Source: Cytophagales bacterium
GTDB lineage: Bacteria; Bacteroidota; Bacteroidia; Cytophagales; Spirosomataceae
Assembly: GCA_013298125.1 (NCBI GenBank)
Contig: JAAFJP010000047.1
Coordinates: 1 to 36,614, forward strand
Direction of reading: 5' to 3'
DNA: 36,614 nt
The notes below the pieces were generated by a model. That model was not told the origin of the DNA. It ran no database searches and worked only from the letters and a program-made list of their open reading frames with translations. The number at the start of each line of letters is the position of its first letter. Within the stretch, counting starts at the first letter, position 1. Position numbers and translations under genes: made by a program. This document shows, piece after piece, positions 6,372 through 15,577 of this stretch.

Positions 6372-8276
6372 TTATTTAAACCCACCCGAATAAACCTCTT
6401 TAATAAAAATCCGATTCGCAAAGCCCGAATTAATTTCTATTTTTTCGATTTGTTCTTGGTAAAAAGTATCTCCATAAAAATCTTCGATTTGATACAAAAT
6501 TCTGTGTGGAACTGCCCCGCTATTCAAACTGATTAATTCTCTATAATCTTGATAAATTTTTCTTTCAAAAGATAGCTTTTTACCATCTTCAAATTCCGTT
6601 TTTTCAGTAGAAACTACTCTATTTTTTTCTTTATCAATGTATAAATGATGCTCCGTTTTAGGAATACTTCTGTTGCTTGAATTGACCGTTTTTTCTACAT
6701 AATTCAAATGATAACATAATTTCCCATCAATCGTAGCATCTGCCAAAAGTTCATAATTATTCCATAAATCCAAACGGAAAGAAGAAAGTAAATATAAGGG
6801 GTCTAAATTGGGCAAAACGTTCAAATAATCAGAATTTGACATTTTTTTCCATTTTTCAGATCTTACTCTATCATCATGTTGCCACGATTCTGCCTGATTG
6901 ACGACTACATAAAAAAGGTCTGGATTTTTCTTTTTCAAGAGATAATTGGTAAAAGCAAGTCCCCATTTTTCATCATAAACGGGTATGTTGGTTTCTTCAA
7001 AAGTGAGTTTAGAAAGCACATGAACTTTCTCAACGCCCTTCAAAATTTGTCCACTTCCAAAACCGTCAATTATTTTCTTCAAAAGTTCTGGATTATTTTG
7101 TCTTTGGATAGAATCTAACATCGAAATTCGGGTCGTTTTAGCCGTTTCAATATACTTCAAACGATTGGCTTTTTCTTGTTCCCAGTCGGCTACGTCACGT
7201 TCAATTTTTTCAAAAAATGCTAATCTTGTATCTTCCTTTTCTTGGATGGCTTCTTGTTGCATTTGGAAGCCCAATTTCTTTAATTCTATGAATCGTGGCA
7301 AATGGTGACGTATTTTTTGATTCACAAAACGAGAATTTTCTGTACGGTCAATAATTTCTCTTCCCCAAACTTTTCGCATATCATTTTTTATCAACAACTC
7401 ACTGAACGACAAGGCTTTATCTTTGTTTTCCAACAAAAAATAAACCTGTGCCAAATTATTGGTTACGATGAAACGGATTTTGGTATTATCGGGCGACTCT
7501 GGGTATTTCGTCAAAAGTCCTTCTAAATACGCCAAATGAGGTACAAGAGGCACAGCATCTAAGCCTTTTTCGAGATTAAACTTCGACATTTGAGTCGTGA
7601 TTTCATTCTCAAATTCAAGCATTTTAGCATATTCTGGGTGTTCTTTATTGGTCAGAAAAACGAAGGTTTCTTTGCTCCGATTGGGCAAATAACTTAATTT
7701 TTGATTGAGCTTTTCTTGAATCCTTAGCAAAGACATATTAATTGCTTTTTCAATTTCAAAACCAAATTCATTTCTCATTTCAATGGCGTGTATGCCTCTT
7801 GCCAGTTCATCTTTTGTCAAAAACTCTCCCACTCGGACTTTTTCTTTGGAATCGAACTCTTCAACGTAAATACTTTGCGATTTACATTTTATTTCCACTT
7901 TAATAATCACCTTGAATATATAAGATGGTACGTAGTAAAAATTGTACGTTTTTTTATTAAAAAAGGTATCAACTTTACTTTTTAAATATTCGGGTGATGG
8001 GATTGAAACATTGATTTTCATTTGCCCATTATCGCCCGCATCTTTGATGAAACCGTCTATTTTAAAATAATCTCTTTTCAAATTTGCTACGGCAACTGGT
8101 ACTTTATCAGCTATTTGAAAGTTGCTTGATTGTGTCAAAACATCGTCTAAACAAGCATATTCAGATGGAAAAATGCTTGAAACAGTAAAATTTTTCTTGG
8201 TAAATTTTACTTTTTCTTGTGCGTATGAACTCACAAAGCAAAGTAAAAGAATGGTGGTAAATAGTAGTTTTTTCAT
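6372..8276 (-). CDS. Secreted protein of unknown function, 634 aa
   Basis: I take the ATG at 8276, which gives a clean signal peptide (MKKLLFTTILLLCFVSSYAQ). The upstream in-frame start at 8315 lies inside the preceding gene's terminator. The mature protein has an N-terminal beta-rich region (to about residue 200), a helical middle (about 210-400) with a charged coiled-coil-like stretch (KEDTRLAFFEKIERDVADWE), and a beta-rich C-terminal part. The C-terminal part (LLADATIDGKLCYHLNYVEK ... EHHLYIDKEKNRVVSTEKTE) resembles the periplasmic LolA/LppX-type fold, in which Y-x-x-L/N and 'YID.. NRVV' elements recur. That similarity is an impression, not an identification. It follows the PQQ-like protein gene on the same strand but behind a terminator. 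Confidence 0.7.
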   Translation of the reverse strand: MKKLLFTTILLLCFVSSYAQEKVKFTKKNFTVSSIFPSEYACLDDVLTQSSNFQIADKVPVAVANLKRDYFKIDGFIKDAGDNGQMKINVSIPSPEYLKSKVDTFFNKKTYNFYYVPSYIFKVIIKVEIKCKSQSIYVEEFDSKEKVRVGEFLTKDELARGIHAIEMRNEFGFEIEKAINMSLLRIQEKLNQKLSYLPNRSKETFVFLTNKEHPEYAKMLEFENEITTQMSKFNLEKGLDAVPLVPHLAYLEGLLTKYPESPDNTKIRFIVTNNLAQVYFLLENKDKALSFSELLIKNDMRKVWGREIIDRTENSRFVNQKIRHHLPRFIELKKLGFQMQQEAIQEKEDTRLAFFEKIERDVADWEQEKANRLKYIETAKTTRISMLDSIQRQNNPELLKKIIDGFGSGQILKGVEKVHVLSKLTFEETNIPVYDEKWGLAFTNYLLKKKNPDLFYVVVNQAESWQHDDRVRSEKWKKMSNSDYLNVLPNLDPLYLLSSFRLDLWNNYELLADATIDGKLCYHLNYVEKTVNSSNRSIPKTEHHLYIDKEKNRVVSTEKTEFEDGKKLSFERKIYQDYRELISLNSGAVPHRILYQIEDFYGDTFYQEQIEKIEINSGFANRIFIKEVYSGGFK

Positions 8277-8281
8277 AAGAC

Positions 8282-8318
8282 AAAAAAATGCCATCAAAAC
8301 GTATTCTGATGGCATTTT
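8282..8318 (-). terminator. Rho-independent terminator of the PQQ-propeller gene
   Basis: A perfect 12-bp stem (AAAATGCCATCA at 8285-8296 with 8307-8318) and a 10-nt loop are followed on the minus strand by an unbroken T-run (8288-8282). It begins 7 bases after the stop at 8325. Confidence 0.85.
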
Positions 8319-8324
8319 GGTTAA

Positions 8325-10217
8325 TTATTTCTTAGCGTCAAATATCATTAATTTATTCTCATAAATATAGAAAATGTTTTGAGTTGCTGGATCAACTTCA
8401 TAAACGGGTCTATCGTTTTTGAAAATCAATTTATCCACTTCCACACCGTCCACTTTTCTTACTTTTACTAATACTTTTCCAGCCGCTTCGTCTTTCGCAT
8501 AGATATATGAGAAGTCTCTATTTTGTTTCATAGCATTGAAACGTGAACCGTATCTTGAAGCTAATTGGTCTAAGGCAACAGAACCAGCCGCTGATATTTG
8601 TGCCTCTGCCAACTTTCCTTTGTCGGCTTTTTTCACAACACCTTGTCTGGAAACACCATTTTCGTCACGATAAGTCATTGTCCATTCGCTTCCTTGCACA
8701 CCAGCAACCATTGCATTCCCTCCAAGATAGGCACTGCCAACCTGAGATAATCCCTTGATTAACATACGATTACCTTCGCCTGGTTGTGTGTAAACTTTGT
8801 GATATTTCTCCTTTCCATCCATTCCAACGCCCATTACTTCCACTGGACCCGACAGCACAACGCCCCAAGGGAACAACTCGATACCGTTCAATTCTTTTTC
8901 TCTTTTGATATTTACCTCCGCAAATGGCTCTGGTTTATCGTCAATGGTAGGATTGAATTTGTATAATTTTTCATCGTTGTACACTAAATATGATTGCGAT
9001 GCTTCGTCGAATGTTGGCAATACAGGGCGTTTTTCGTTAAATTTGATGTTACGTTTCCATAATTTACGACCACTTTTATAGTCCACCATGTTTCCGTAAG
9101 TACCTGTCAAATACATTACTTTTTCGCCAACTTTTCCTAAGTAATAAATTGGGTCTTCTTTTTCGTCAGCAATTTCAATAAAGCTCTTCCAAAGTTTTTC
9201 ACCGTTTTTATTAATCAACATCATTTCGTTTTCAGCCACGTACAAGAAGTCTTGGTCGATTGGAATAACACGCTTTAAACCGTCACCACGAGCATCTTTT
9301 TTCCAGATTTTCTCGCCAGTTTTTAGGTCAAAAAAGTTAAATCCGCCGAAGTGGGCAATCAATAATTTTGTACCCCAATCTTCTAAATATACAACTCTTT
9401 TAGTTTTGATTGATTCTTCCCAAATACTTTTCCCTGTTTCAGTATTCAATACATTTAGGTACTCTTTTGCTCCTAAAAGACCCTTACTGTTTACTACGAC
9501 AATGTTTTTGTCATTTTGCGTAGGGAAAAATCTTGAATAAGTTTCTTCACTTGTCCAGCTTAATTTTCCAGTATTTTTATTGAAAGAATACAATTTTCCG
9601 TAAAGCAAATAATAGATAGTTTCGCCATTGATTTTAGCGATATTTGTGTGAGCTGATTCTTTGAATGAAATCGTAATCAACTTAGCTTTATCAACGGGCG
9701 AATTCCATTTCAAAGCTCCTGTTTTCATGTCTAAAAGAGCAATTGACATATTTGCTCCTGTTTTCAAAGTCAATAAATATTCATCAGATTCTGGAATAAA
9801 ATCCGACTGAAAAACGAAGAATGCTTCCTTTGAAGAGTTATACACAATTTTACCCGTTTCGGTGTTGATAATCATGTACTTAGAATTCACAAAAGCCTCT
9901 ACATAAGGGCTGTTTGAAACGCTGGTCAATTCTTTTTTCTCTTTGAAAAATGCTCCAAATTCAGGGTCTTTGAGCATATCCATTGCAGTGGTTGCTCCAA
10001 AATCTTCTTTGGTCAATTTCCAAACAGGTTGCTTGGTTTCAGAACTAATCCCTTGCAAAGTAGAGCCAACTTTGATGACAATAACCCCTGTAATTTCATT
10101 CTGAACTAAATCTTGGATGTTTCCTTCGGTTTCTATTACGCTGTCGAAATTGCGTTGTGCGAAGGTTGTGGAGATGCTGAAAAATAACAGCAAGAGTGCG
10201 GTAATTTTGACTTTCAT
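8325..10217 (-). CDS. PQQ-like beta-propeller repeat protein, secreted
   Basis: This 630-residue protein has a Sec signal peptide (MKVKITALLLLFFSISTTFAQ). It carries repeated propeller-blade motifs of the form T/S-G-K-x-x-W-K/E: about residues 212-220 (TGKLSWTSEE), 265-272 (TGKSIWEESI), 301-308 (TGEKIWKKDA), GEKLWKSF, and SGRKLWKRN near 385. These are the tryptophan-docking repeats of PQQ-binding-like (quinoprotein-fold) domains, also found in the outer-membrane assembly factor BamB. No PQQ-dehydrogenase active-site motifs are seen, so a scaffolding or binding role is more likely than catalysis. The last 150 residues lie outside the clear repeats. The gene is monocistronic, with its own terminator. 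Confidence 0.8.
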   Translation of the reverse strand: MKVKITALLLLFFSISTTFAQRNFDSVIETEGNIQDLVQNEITGVIVIKVGSTLQGISSETKQPVWKLTKEDFGATTAMDMLKDPEFGAFFKEKKELTSVSNSPYVEAFVNSKYMIINTETGKIVYNSSKEAFFVFQSDFIPESDEYLLTLKTGANMSIALLDMKTGALKWNSPVDKAKLITISFKESAHTNIAKINGETIYYLLYGKLYSFNKNTGKLSWTSEETYSRFFPTQNDKNIVVVNSKGLLGAKEYLNVLNTETGKSIWEESIKTKRVVYLEDWGTKLLIAHFGGFNFFDLKTGEKIWKKDARGDGLKRVIPIDQDFLYVAENEMMLINKNGEKLWKSFIEIADEKEDPIYYLGKVGEKVMYLTGTYGNMVDYKSGRKLWKRNIKFNEKRPVLPTFDEASQSYLVYNDEKLYKFNPTIDDKPEPFAEVNIKREKELNGIELFPWGVVLSGPVEVMGVGMDGKEKYHKVYTQPGEGNRMLIKGLSQVGSAYLGGNAMVAGVQGSEWTMTYRDENGVSRQGVVKKADKGKLAEAQISAAGSVALDQLASRYGSRFNAMKQNRDFSYIYAKDEAAGKVLVKVRKVDGVEVDKLIFKNDRPVYEVDPATQNIFYIYENKLMIFDAKK

Positions 10218-10439
10218 CTGTGGTAGTTTTTTTTAATGTTAAGTATGATTTTGAAAAAACGTAGCTCAATGCACGGTTCTATTTATCATATCAACAATAA
10301 AAAATAGATGAGTAGAAGAGTGCAGAAACTACTTAGGGACAAATATAGAATAAATAATATGAAATGACAAAATATTACAAATTTTCCATTTGGCATGATT
10401 ATTCTGAATATGAAAACAGGCAATTCAAGGCAAAAAAGC

Positions 10440-10447
10440 TAACTTTG
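10440..10447 (+). promoter_or_regulatory. Candidate -7 promoter box for glyS
   Basis: TAACTTTG matches the Bacteroidota TAnnTTTG -7 consensus in the 378-base divergent gap between the PQQ-propeller gene and glyS. No convincing -33 box was found. If used, it gives glyS a leader of about 140 bases containing the inverted repeat at 10467-10556. Nothing else recognisable is in the gap, and no short ORF stands out. Confidence 0.35.
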
Positions 10448-10466
10448 TAATCTTGATAAAGATAGC

Positions 10467-10556
10467 ACACGGATTTAACGGATTGGACACGGATTAAAGA
10501 ATATTAGTTTCTGAAAATAAAAATTAAAATCCGTGTCTAATCCGTTAAATCCGTGT
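10467..10556. repeat. Dispersed inverted repeat of the 'atccgtg / aatccgtta' type
   Basis: The left arm (10467-10497, ACACGGATTTAACGGATTGG then GACACGGATTAA) and the right arm (10525-10556) are complementary apart from one mismatch and a small indel, with a roughly 27-base spacer. Each arm also contains the direct repeat CACGGATT twice. Such sequences are a familiar intergenic repeat class in Bacteroidota. It lies 39 bases before the glyS start codon. Confidence 0.8.
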
Positions 10557-10595
10557 TCCATAAAACGACGATAATCAGTAACGAATAAACAAACA

Positions 10596-12092
10596 ATGGC
10601 AGAACAAAAACAACAAGATACCGCCTCAACGTTAAAAGACATTATTTCGCACGCCAAAGAATATGGCTTTGTGTTTCCTTCTTCTGAGATTTATGACGGT
10701 CTGCAAGCCGTTTATGACTACGGTCAGAATGGCGTTGAATTGAAAAATAACCTCAAAACGCTATGGTGGAAAGCCATGACGATGCTCAATGATAATGTCG
10801 TGGGGATTGATGCGTCTATTTTCATGCACCCGCTTACGTGGAAGGCTTCTGGTCACGTGGATTCGTTCAATGACCCGATGATTGATAATAAGGATTCTAA
10901 AAAACGCTACCGTGCCGACCAATTATTGGAAGCAAAAGCGGAACAATACGAAAAAGAAGGCTCGCCTGAAAAGGGTAAAGCATTGTTGGAAGCAATGGCA
11001 AAAGCCATGACCGATGATGATATGTCGGCACTTCGTCAGATTATTTTGGATGAAGGCATAAAATGCCCGATTTCAAACACGGCAAACTGGACTGAAGTTC
11101 GTCAATTTAACCTGATGTTTTCTACCCAAGTGGGGGCGGTTTCAGAAGATGCTTCTTTGATTTATCTTCGTCCTGAGACCGCACAAGGTATTTTTGTAAA
11201 CTTCTTGAACGTACAAAAATCTGGACGGATGAAAGTACCTTTCGGGATTGCTCAGATTGGTAAAGCATTTAGAAATGAGATAGTTGCGAGAAATTTCATC
11301 TTCCGTATGCGTGAATTTGAACAAATGGAAATGCAGTTTTTTGTTCGTCCTGGTACTGAAATGGAGTGGTACAATAAATGGAAAGAAACTCGTTTGAAAT
11401 TCCACCAAGCCATTGGTTTGCCAGCCGAAAAACTCAAATATCACGACCACGAAAAATTGGCTCATTATGCCAATGCCGCCGTAGATATTGAGTACGAATT
11501 TCCTTTCGGATTTAAAGAAATGGAAGGAATCCACTCACGGACAGCCTTTGATTTGACGGCTCACCAAGAATTGTCAAGAAAAAAACAACAATATTTTGAT
11601 TCAGATTTAGACGAAAATGGTAAGCCTTTCGGAAATTATATTCCTCATGTGGTAGAAACCTCCGTTGGTGCTGACCGTCTTTTCTTAGCCATTTTATGTA
11701 ATGCTTATACCGAAGAAACCACGGGCGAAGGGGAGACTTTGAAACAAAGAACGTACTTGAAATTTCACCCAACTGTTGCCCCAATCAAGGCTGCTGTTTT
11801 GCCATTGGTGAAAAAAGATGGTTTGGCAGAAAAAGCACAAGACATTTATCATGCCTTAAAGCGTTCATTTAATGTAACTTACGATGATGGTGGAGCAATC
11901 GGGAAGCGTTATACTCGCCAAGATTTGATTGGAACGCCATACTGTATTGCGGTAGATTATCAAACGATGGAAGACGAAACCGTAACTATCCGCCACCGTG
12001 ATTCGATGGAACAAGAGCGAGTACATATTTCCGAATTGAGAGAGAAAATTGGGTATGCGGTGAGTATGGAGCGGGTTTTTGAGGTTTTGTAG
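10596..12092 (+). CDS. glyS: Glycine--tRNA ligase, single-chain (alpha2) type
   Basis: This 498-residue cytoplasmic enzyme charges tRNA-Gly with glycine using ATP. The start MAEQKQQDTASTLKDIISHA and the segment FVFPSSEIYDGLQAVYDYGQNGVELKNNLK are characteristic of the eukaryote/archaea/Bacteroidota-type GlyRS. This is a homodimer, unlike the alpha2beta2 form of E. coli. Class II motif 2 (FRNEIVARNFIFRMREFEQMEMQFFV, about residues 227-252) and motif 3 (GADRLFLAIL) are present. The last 100 residues (IKAAVLPLVKKDGLAEKAQDIY ... YTRQDLIGTPYCIAVD) are the anticodon-binding domain. Length is normal, and a terminator follows 18 bases after the stop. Confidence 0.95.
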   Translation: MAEQKQQDTASTLKDIISHAKEYGFVFPSSEIYDGLQAVYDYGQNGVELKNNLKTLWWKAMTMLNDNVVGIDASIFMHPLTWKASGHVDSFNDPMIDNKDSKKRYRADQLLEAKAEQYEKEGSPEKGKALLEAMAKAMTDDDMSALRQIILDEGIKCPISNTANWTEVRQFNLMFSTQVGAVSEDASLIYLRPETAQGIFVNFLNVQKSGRMKVPFGIAQIGKAFRNEIVARNFIFRMREFEQMEMQFFVRPGTEMEWYNKWKETRLKFHQAIGLPAEKLKYHDHEKLAHYANAAVDIEYEFPFGFKEMEGIHSRTAFDLTAHQELSRKKQQYFDSDLDENGKPFGNYIPHVVETSVGADRLFLAILCNAYTEETTGEGETLKQRTYLKFHPTVAPIKAAVLPLVKKDGLAEKAQDIYHALKRSFNVTYDDGGAIGKRYTRQDLIGTPYCIAVDYQTMEDETVTIRHRDSMEQERVHISELREKIGYAVSMERVFEVL

Positions 12093-12109
12093 TAAAATCA
12101 TTCATTTCT

Positions 12110-12149
12110 ACAAAAAGCCCACATTAATCCGTGGGCTTTTGTATTTTTG
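12110..12149 (+). terminator. Rho-independent terminator of glyS
   Basis: The stem AAAAGCCCAC / GTGGGCTTTT (about 12113-12122 with 12131-12140) has an 8-nt loop, with TGTATTTTTG after it. It sits between the glyS stop and the tsaC start. TATTTTTG at 12142-12149 also matches the TAnnTTTG -7 consensus and would give tsaC an almost leaderless transcript. Confidence 0.8.
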
Positions 12150-12156
12150 TGGTCTT

Positions 12157-13110
12157 ATGACAATTATCGGGACAGACATACAGCAAGCAAAAATATTTTT
12201 AGAACAAGGAAACGTCGTTGGGATTCCTACGGAGACGGTCTATGGATTGGCGGGAAATGCCTTTGATATTGAGGCAGTTACCAAGATTTTTGAAGTAAAA
12301 AATCGCCCAACTTTTGACCCACTGATTGTGCATACTGACAGTATTGAAAGGCTTTCGGAATTTGTCCAATTCATTCCAGAAAAGGCTTTGTTATTGGCTC
12401 AAAAGTTTATGCCTGGTCCTCTGACAATGCTTTTACCAAAACATCCATCCATTCCAGATTTGGTAACTTCTGGGCTTGATACCGTTGCCGTCAGGATTCC
12501 CAACCACCCGCTTACGCTTGAATTGTTGCGTAGTTTAGCCTTTCCTTTGGCGGCTCCGAGTGCGAATCCTTTTGGGTATATTTCGCCCACTTCTGCCCAA
12601 CACGTAGCCAAACAATTAGGCGAAAAAATCCCTTATATCTTAGACGGTGGCGAATGTCAAATCGGACTCGAATCTACGATTATAGGTTTTGAGAATGAAG
12701 AGGTTATCGTATATAGGAAAGGCGGTTTGGCTATTGAAGAGATTGAGAAAGTGGTAGGAAAAGTTCGAGTAAATTCTCATTCATCATCTAACCCCAAAGC
12801 CCCTGGAATGTTGAAAAGTCATTATTCTCCGAGAAAAGATTTATTGATTTTTAGGGGTGAAATTTTGGAAGAAAATAAGAATAAAATCGGATACTTAGCT
12901 TTTCAAAAATACAATCCAGAGTTACCCAGAGAAAATCAATTAATTCTCTCTGAATCAGGCGATTATAAAGAAGCCGCCAAGTATTTATTTGCTTACATGA
13001 GGCAATTAGACGGCATGGATATTGATAAGATTTATGTAGAATTATTACCCGAAAAAGATTTAGGCAGAGCCATCAATGACCGCCTAAAACGTGCGGCGGT
13101 GAAAGCGTAA
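12157..13110 (+). CDS. tsaC: L-threonylcarbamoyladenylate synthase (Sua5/YwlC type)
   Basis: This 317-residue protein makes threonylcarbamoyl-AMP from threonine, bicarbonate and ATP for the universal t6A37 modification of ANN-decoding tRNAs. I chose the ATG at 12157 because it begins MTIIGTDIQQAKIFLEQGNV, the conserved N-terminus; upstream in-frame codons lie in the glyS end and terminator. The TsaC/YrdC domain (about 1-205) shows GIPTETVYGLAGNA, KNRPTFDPLIVH, PGPLTMLLP, VAVRIPNHP and PLAAPSANPFG. The linker with APGMLKSHYSP and a C-terminal Sua5 domain (about 220-317) make this the long Sua5/YwlC form rather than the short E. coli TsaC form. Confidence 0.93.
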   Translation: MTIIGTDIQQAKIFLEQGNVVGIPTETVYGLAGNAFDIEAVTKIFEVKNRPTFDPLIVHTDSIERLSEFVQFIPEKALLLAQKFMPGPLTMLLPKHPSIPDLVTSGLDTVAVRIPNHPLTLELLRSLAFPLAAPSANPFGYISPTSAQHVAKQLGEKIPYILDGGECQIGLESTIIGFENEEVIVYRKGGLAIEEIEKVVGKVRVNSHSSSNPKAPGMLKSHYSPRKDLLIFRGEILEENKNKIGYLAFQKYNPELPRENQLILSESGDYKEAAKYLFAYMRQLDGMDIDKIYVELLPEKDLGRAINDRLKRAAVKA

Positions 13111-13141
13111 AATTTATTTCTTACACTTTCATAATCAGGAT

Positions 13142-15031
13142 TTAATTGGGACACCCTACTTTTATCACCTCAAAAAAAGTCTGGCTATTGGTTTGAAAAT
13201 TAGGACGTAATTCTGTGAATTGTGAAAATCTGTACTGTACATTATTCCCAATATTTTGAGTAGAGACAATATTCTTACCTACAAAAGTAGAATTCCCAGA
13301 TGCTGTTCCGTTCAGTACCAAATTATTTAAACAATCACTGAATGTAAACTTTACTGGAACACTATATTCAGACTCAGAAGTTGTCGAAGTTAATTGTATT
13401 CTATAAACTAAGGAATCGCCGCTTGCTAATTCAATATTATCTTCTATAAAAGAACCATTTGTCTCATTAAACTGAAAAAAGAATGAATCATTATTCTTCT
13501 TTCTTTCCAAAGCCATTTTATTACCATTTGACGGAGCTTGAAAATATACTCGTACCCTATTGTCAGCCATTTGAACAACAGAATCTATTTGAGGACGTAT
13601 CGGTAATTGAGGACTAATATTAAATTTTTCAAAAGAAAACGCTCGCAAACTTTTACTGTTTTTTAGGTGCGTACCCACATAAACAGGCGAATGACGTGCA
13701 GGTAAATAGTCTAATGTTCCAGTACCAATAGTTTGATTTAATTTGATAAAAACTCTATTAGCACTTGCCCAAGCATTTTGAACAATAGCATTACTTTGAT
13801 TTATGTAAAAGTAGTTTTTCAATTGCCACAAAGTGTTATTAACAGTAGTGTCATTCGGAAAAACTATTTTCTGATTTTTATCAAAAACCAAGATTAAAGT
13901 ATCATTTGAAGGCTTTTTTATTACTTTTTGTACATCTGGTGGGCTTATTTCTACGGAATCAGTTGCGTTATAAATGTCATATTTGATTTGTTGGAACAGT
14001 TCACTTGCGATTTGCTCGTAACCCTCTCTGGCATGATGTACGCCATCGGGCGTTGCTATTCCCAGGCAAGTGGCAGTTTTTATTTTAGGGTATAGATACT
14101 TCGTTTTTCGTTGAAACTCACGGATTGTTCCACCACAGCTACAACCACAGGTATAAATCCCGACTTGGATATTATAGAAATAGTCGAACGTTCCAAAATC
14201 TTGGTTCATGTTGTTATAAAGTGTAGTAAAATTCCCAGGATAATTATTAACATCAACATACCAAGTACAAGATTCATTTTCGCCTTGTCTCCATAATATT
14301 CCCTTTATTTTACCAACCGCACCAGCCGTCTGAATTTTTGTTAAAAATCGTCCATAAACAGTATTCACGTTTGCATGATTGTTTTCATCTCTGTAATTCA
14401 AAGCACTAATTGGCAGTCCCCCTGATGCTCCATTAATCACACAAGTGGGTATTCCTTTTTCTGAGAGTATCAAAGCCTGTAATTTGATTCCTAAAACACC
14501 AACGCTTCCATAGGGTTGTTCGGCTGGAAACCATTGTAAACTGTTAGGGTCATTACCATTACTAAAATCAAAGTTTCTGAGTAGTCTATCATCTGTTTCA
14601 TTATTGGATTCATTAATTCCTGTTTGAGCAACCATATTAGATTGCCCGTATAATACATATATATCTCCACAAACAATTCGTTCTCGATACATTACCTCAG
14701 AAGAGTCGGTATTGGAAGTGTGAATAAATAACCTAAAAGAGTATTCTTGGGGTAGGGCTGTGATTGTGGTTGTAAAATCATAATTAAGTGGAAAAACTGA
14801 GTTATTTGTAGTAGCTAAACTGTGGTATTTCAACAAAGTATTTTCCTTTTTTACTAATAAACTTACCTTCGTAACCAATCCAGAAGTGATTTGCCCTTTT
14901 ACAGCCACACTTGCTTGATTAAAATTATCTCTCGGAAAAAGCTGAAAATTCTTTGGAGATTCTATAATACTGTATTGAGCGTAAGTATTTAATGAAATGC
15001 AAAATAGTAGGCTAAATAAAATTTTGAGCAT
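13142..15031 (-). CDS. Secreted sialate O-acetylesterase-like SGNH hydrolase with C-terminal surface module
   Basis: This 629-residue protein has a signal peptide (MLKILFSLLFCISLNTYAQ). After a beta-sandwich region (about 25-120), the catalytic domain (about 120-350) shows GQSNM with nucleophile Ser131, NGASGG (200-205), WRQGENE (248-254) and DGVHH with Asp329 and His332/333. These are the blocks of the SASA/SGNH esterase family that removes acetyl groups from sialic acids and other glycans. A fibronectin-like domain follows (about 470-560). The final 65 residues (LNGTASGNSTFVGKNIVSTQ ... FTELRPNF ... FFEVIKVGC) match a C-terminal module I recognise from Cytophagales cell-surface proteins. 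The substrate is not known. Converges on tsaC with a 31-base gap. Confidence 0.8.
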   Translation of the reverse strand: MLKILFSLLFCISLNTYAQYSIIESPKNFQLFPRDNFNQASVAVKGQITSGLVTKVSLLVKKENTLLKYHSLATTNNSVFPLNYDFTTTITALPQEYSFRLFIHTSNTDSSEVMYRERIVCGDIYVLYGQSNMVAQTGINESNNETDDRLLRNFDFSNGNDPNSLQWFPAEQPYGSVGVLGIKLQALILSEKGIPTCVINGASGGLPISALNYRDENNHANVNTVYGRFLTKIQTAGAVGKIKGILWRQGENESCTWYVDVNNYPGNFTTLYNNMNQDFGTFDYFYNIQVGIYTCGCSCGGTIREFQRKTKYLYPKIKTATCLGIATPDGVHHAREGYEQIASELFQQIKYDIYNATDSVEISPPDVQKVIKKPSNDTLILVFDKNQKIVFPNDTTVNNTLWQLKNYFYINQSNAIVQNAWASANRVFIKLNQTIGTGTLDYLPARHSPVYVGTHLKNSKSLRAFSFEKFNISPQLPIRPQIDSVVQMADNRVRVYFQAPSNGNKMALERKKNNDSFFFQFNETNGSFIEDNIELASGDSLVYRIQLTSTTSESEYSVPVKFTFSDCLNNLVLNGTASGNSTFVGKNIVSTQNIGNNVQYRFSQFTELRPNFQTNSQTFFEVIKVGCPN

Positions 15032-15079
15032 ATTTTGGTACGTTAAGTATTAATGTAAATTTATGATTTTTGATTTTTT

Positions 15080-15577
15080 TTAACAAAGGTTATTCGATAA
15101 ACTCGCTACAAATTCCACAGGTTTATCAGGCGTGAGGATAATTTTCTTTTGGTCTTTTGTTTCTACTAAAACGAAGTTATTTTTACGAGTCACATACCAT
15201 GTCATTTTTCCTAATTTACTATTCCAGAATGTACCAAAACTGCCAAAGAAACCGCCTGCACCGAATGTACGAATACTATCTTTGACTTGTGATTCATCAA
15301 TTTCTTGAACGGATTGAATGTTATTTCTGTCTATTTCTACATCTTTTATCATCCTGTGAATCAGTAATTTATCGGACGAAACGGAGTAATTGTTTGGTCG
15401 TAAAAGATAGACAATCACCAAAGAGATAAATGGTATAAAAGCAAACGATTTCGCCATACCTTGTTCACTCTCAGGAGTTAATAAAAAAATAGAACCTATA
15501 ATTATTAATATAACTACACACACAATTGTAGTGGTGATTTTATTGAATTTGTCTAAGGATGTGGTGAATGTTGTCAT
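15080..15577 (-). CDS. Membrane protein with bacterial PH-like domain, 165 aa
   Basis: Two hydrophobic helices near the N-terminus (KITTTIVCVVILIIIGSIF and FAFIPFISLVIVYLL) are followed by a soluble beta-rich domain: YSVSSDKLLIHRMIKDVEID, then ESQVKDSIRTFGAGGFFGSFG, and an end of LVETKDQKKIILTPDKPVEF. The pattern of an N-terminal helical hairpin, then 'I.R......I..I..I', a glycine-rich turn and a terminal 'I.L.PD.P..F' resembles the bacterial PH domain family bPH_5. No function is known. The upstream esterase gene is on the same strand but reads from its own start; nothing ties this protein to a pathway. Confidence 0.55.
   Translation of the reverse strand: MTTFTTSLDKFNKITTTIVCVVILIIIGSIFLLTPESEQGMAKSFAFIPFISLVIVYLLRPNNYSVSSDKLLIHRMIKDVEIDRNNIQSVQEIDESQVKDSIRTFGAGGFFGSFGTFWNSKLGKMTWYVTRKNNFVLVETKDQKKIILTPDKPVEFVASLSNNLC

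Noticed and set aside
8122-8364. Plus-strand frame over the secreted-protein start and terminator
   Set aside because: It runs through the PQQ gene's terminator hairpin and antisense to the signal peptide; no supporting feature.
10475-10657. Minus-strand frame over the glyS start and repeat
   Set aside because: It covers the inverted repeat and the start of glyS on the opposite strand; there is no family resemblance and no promoter.
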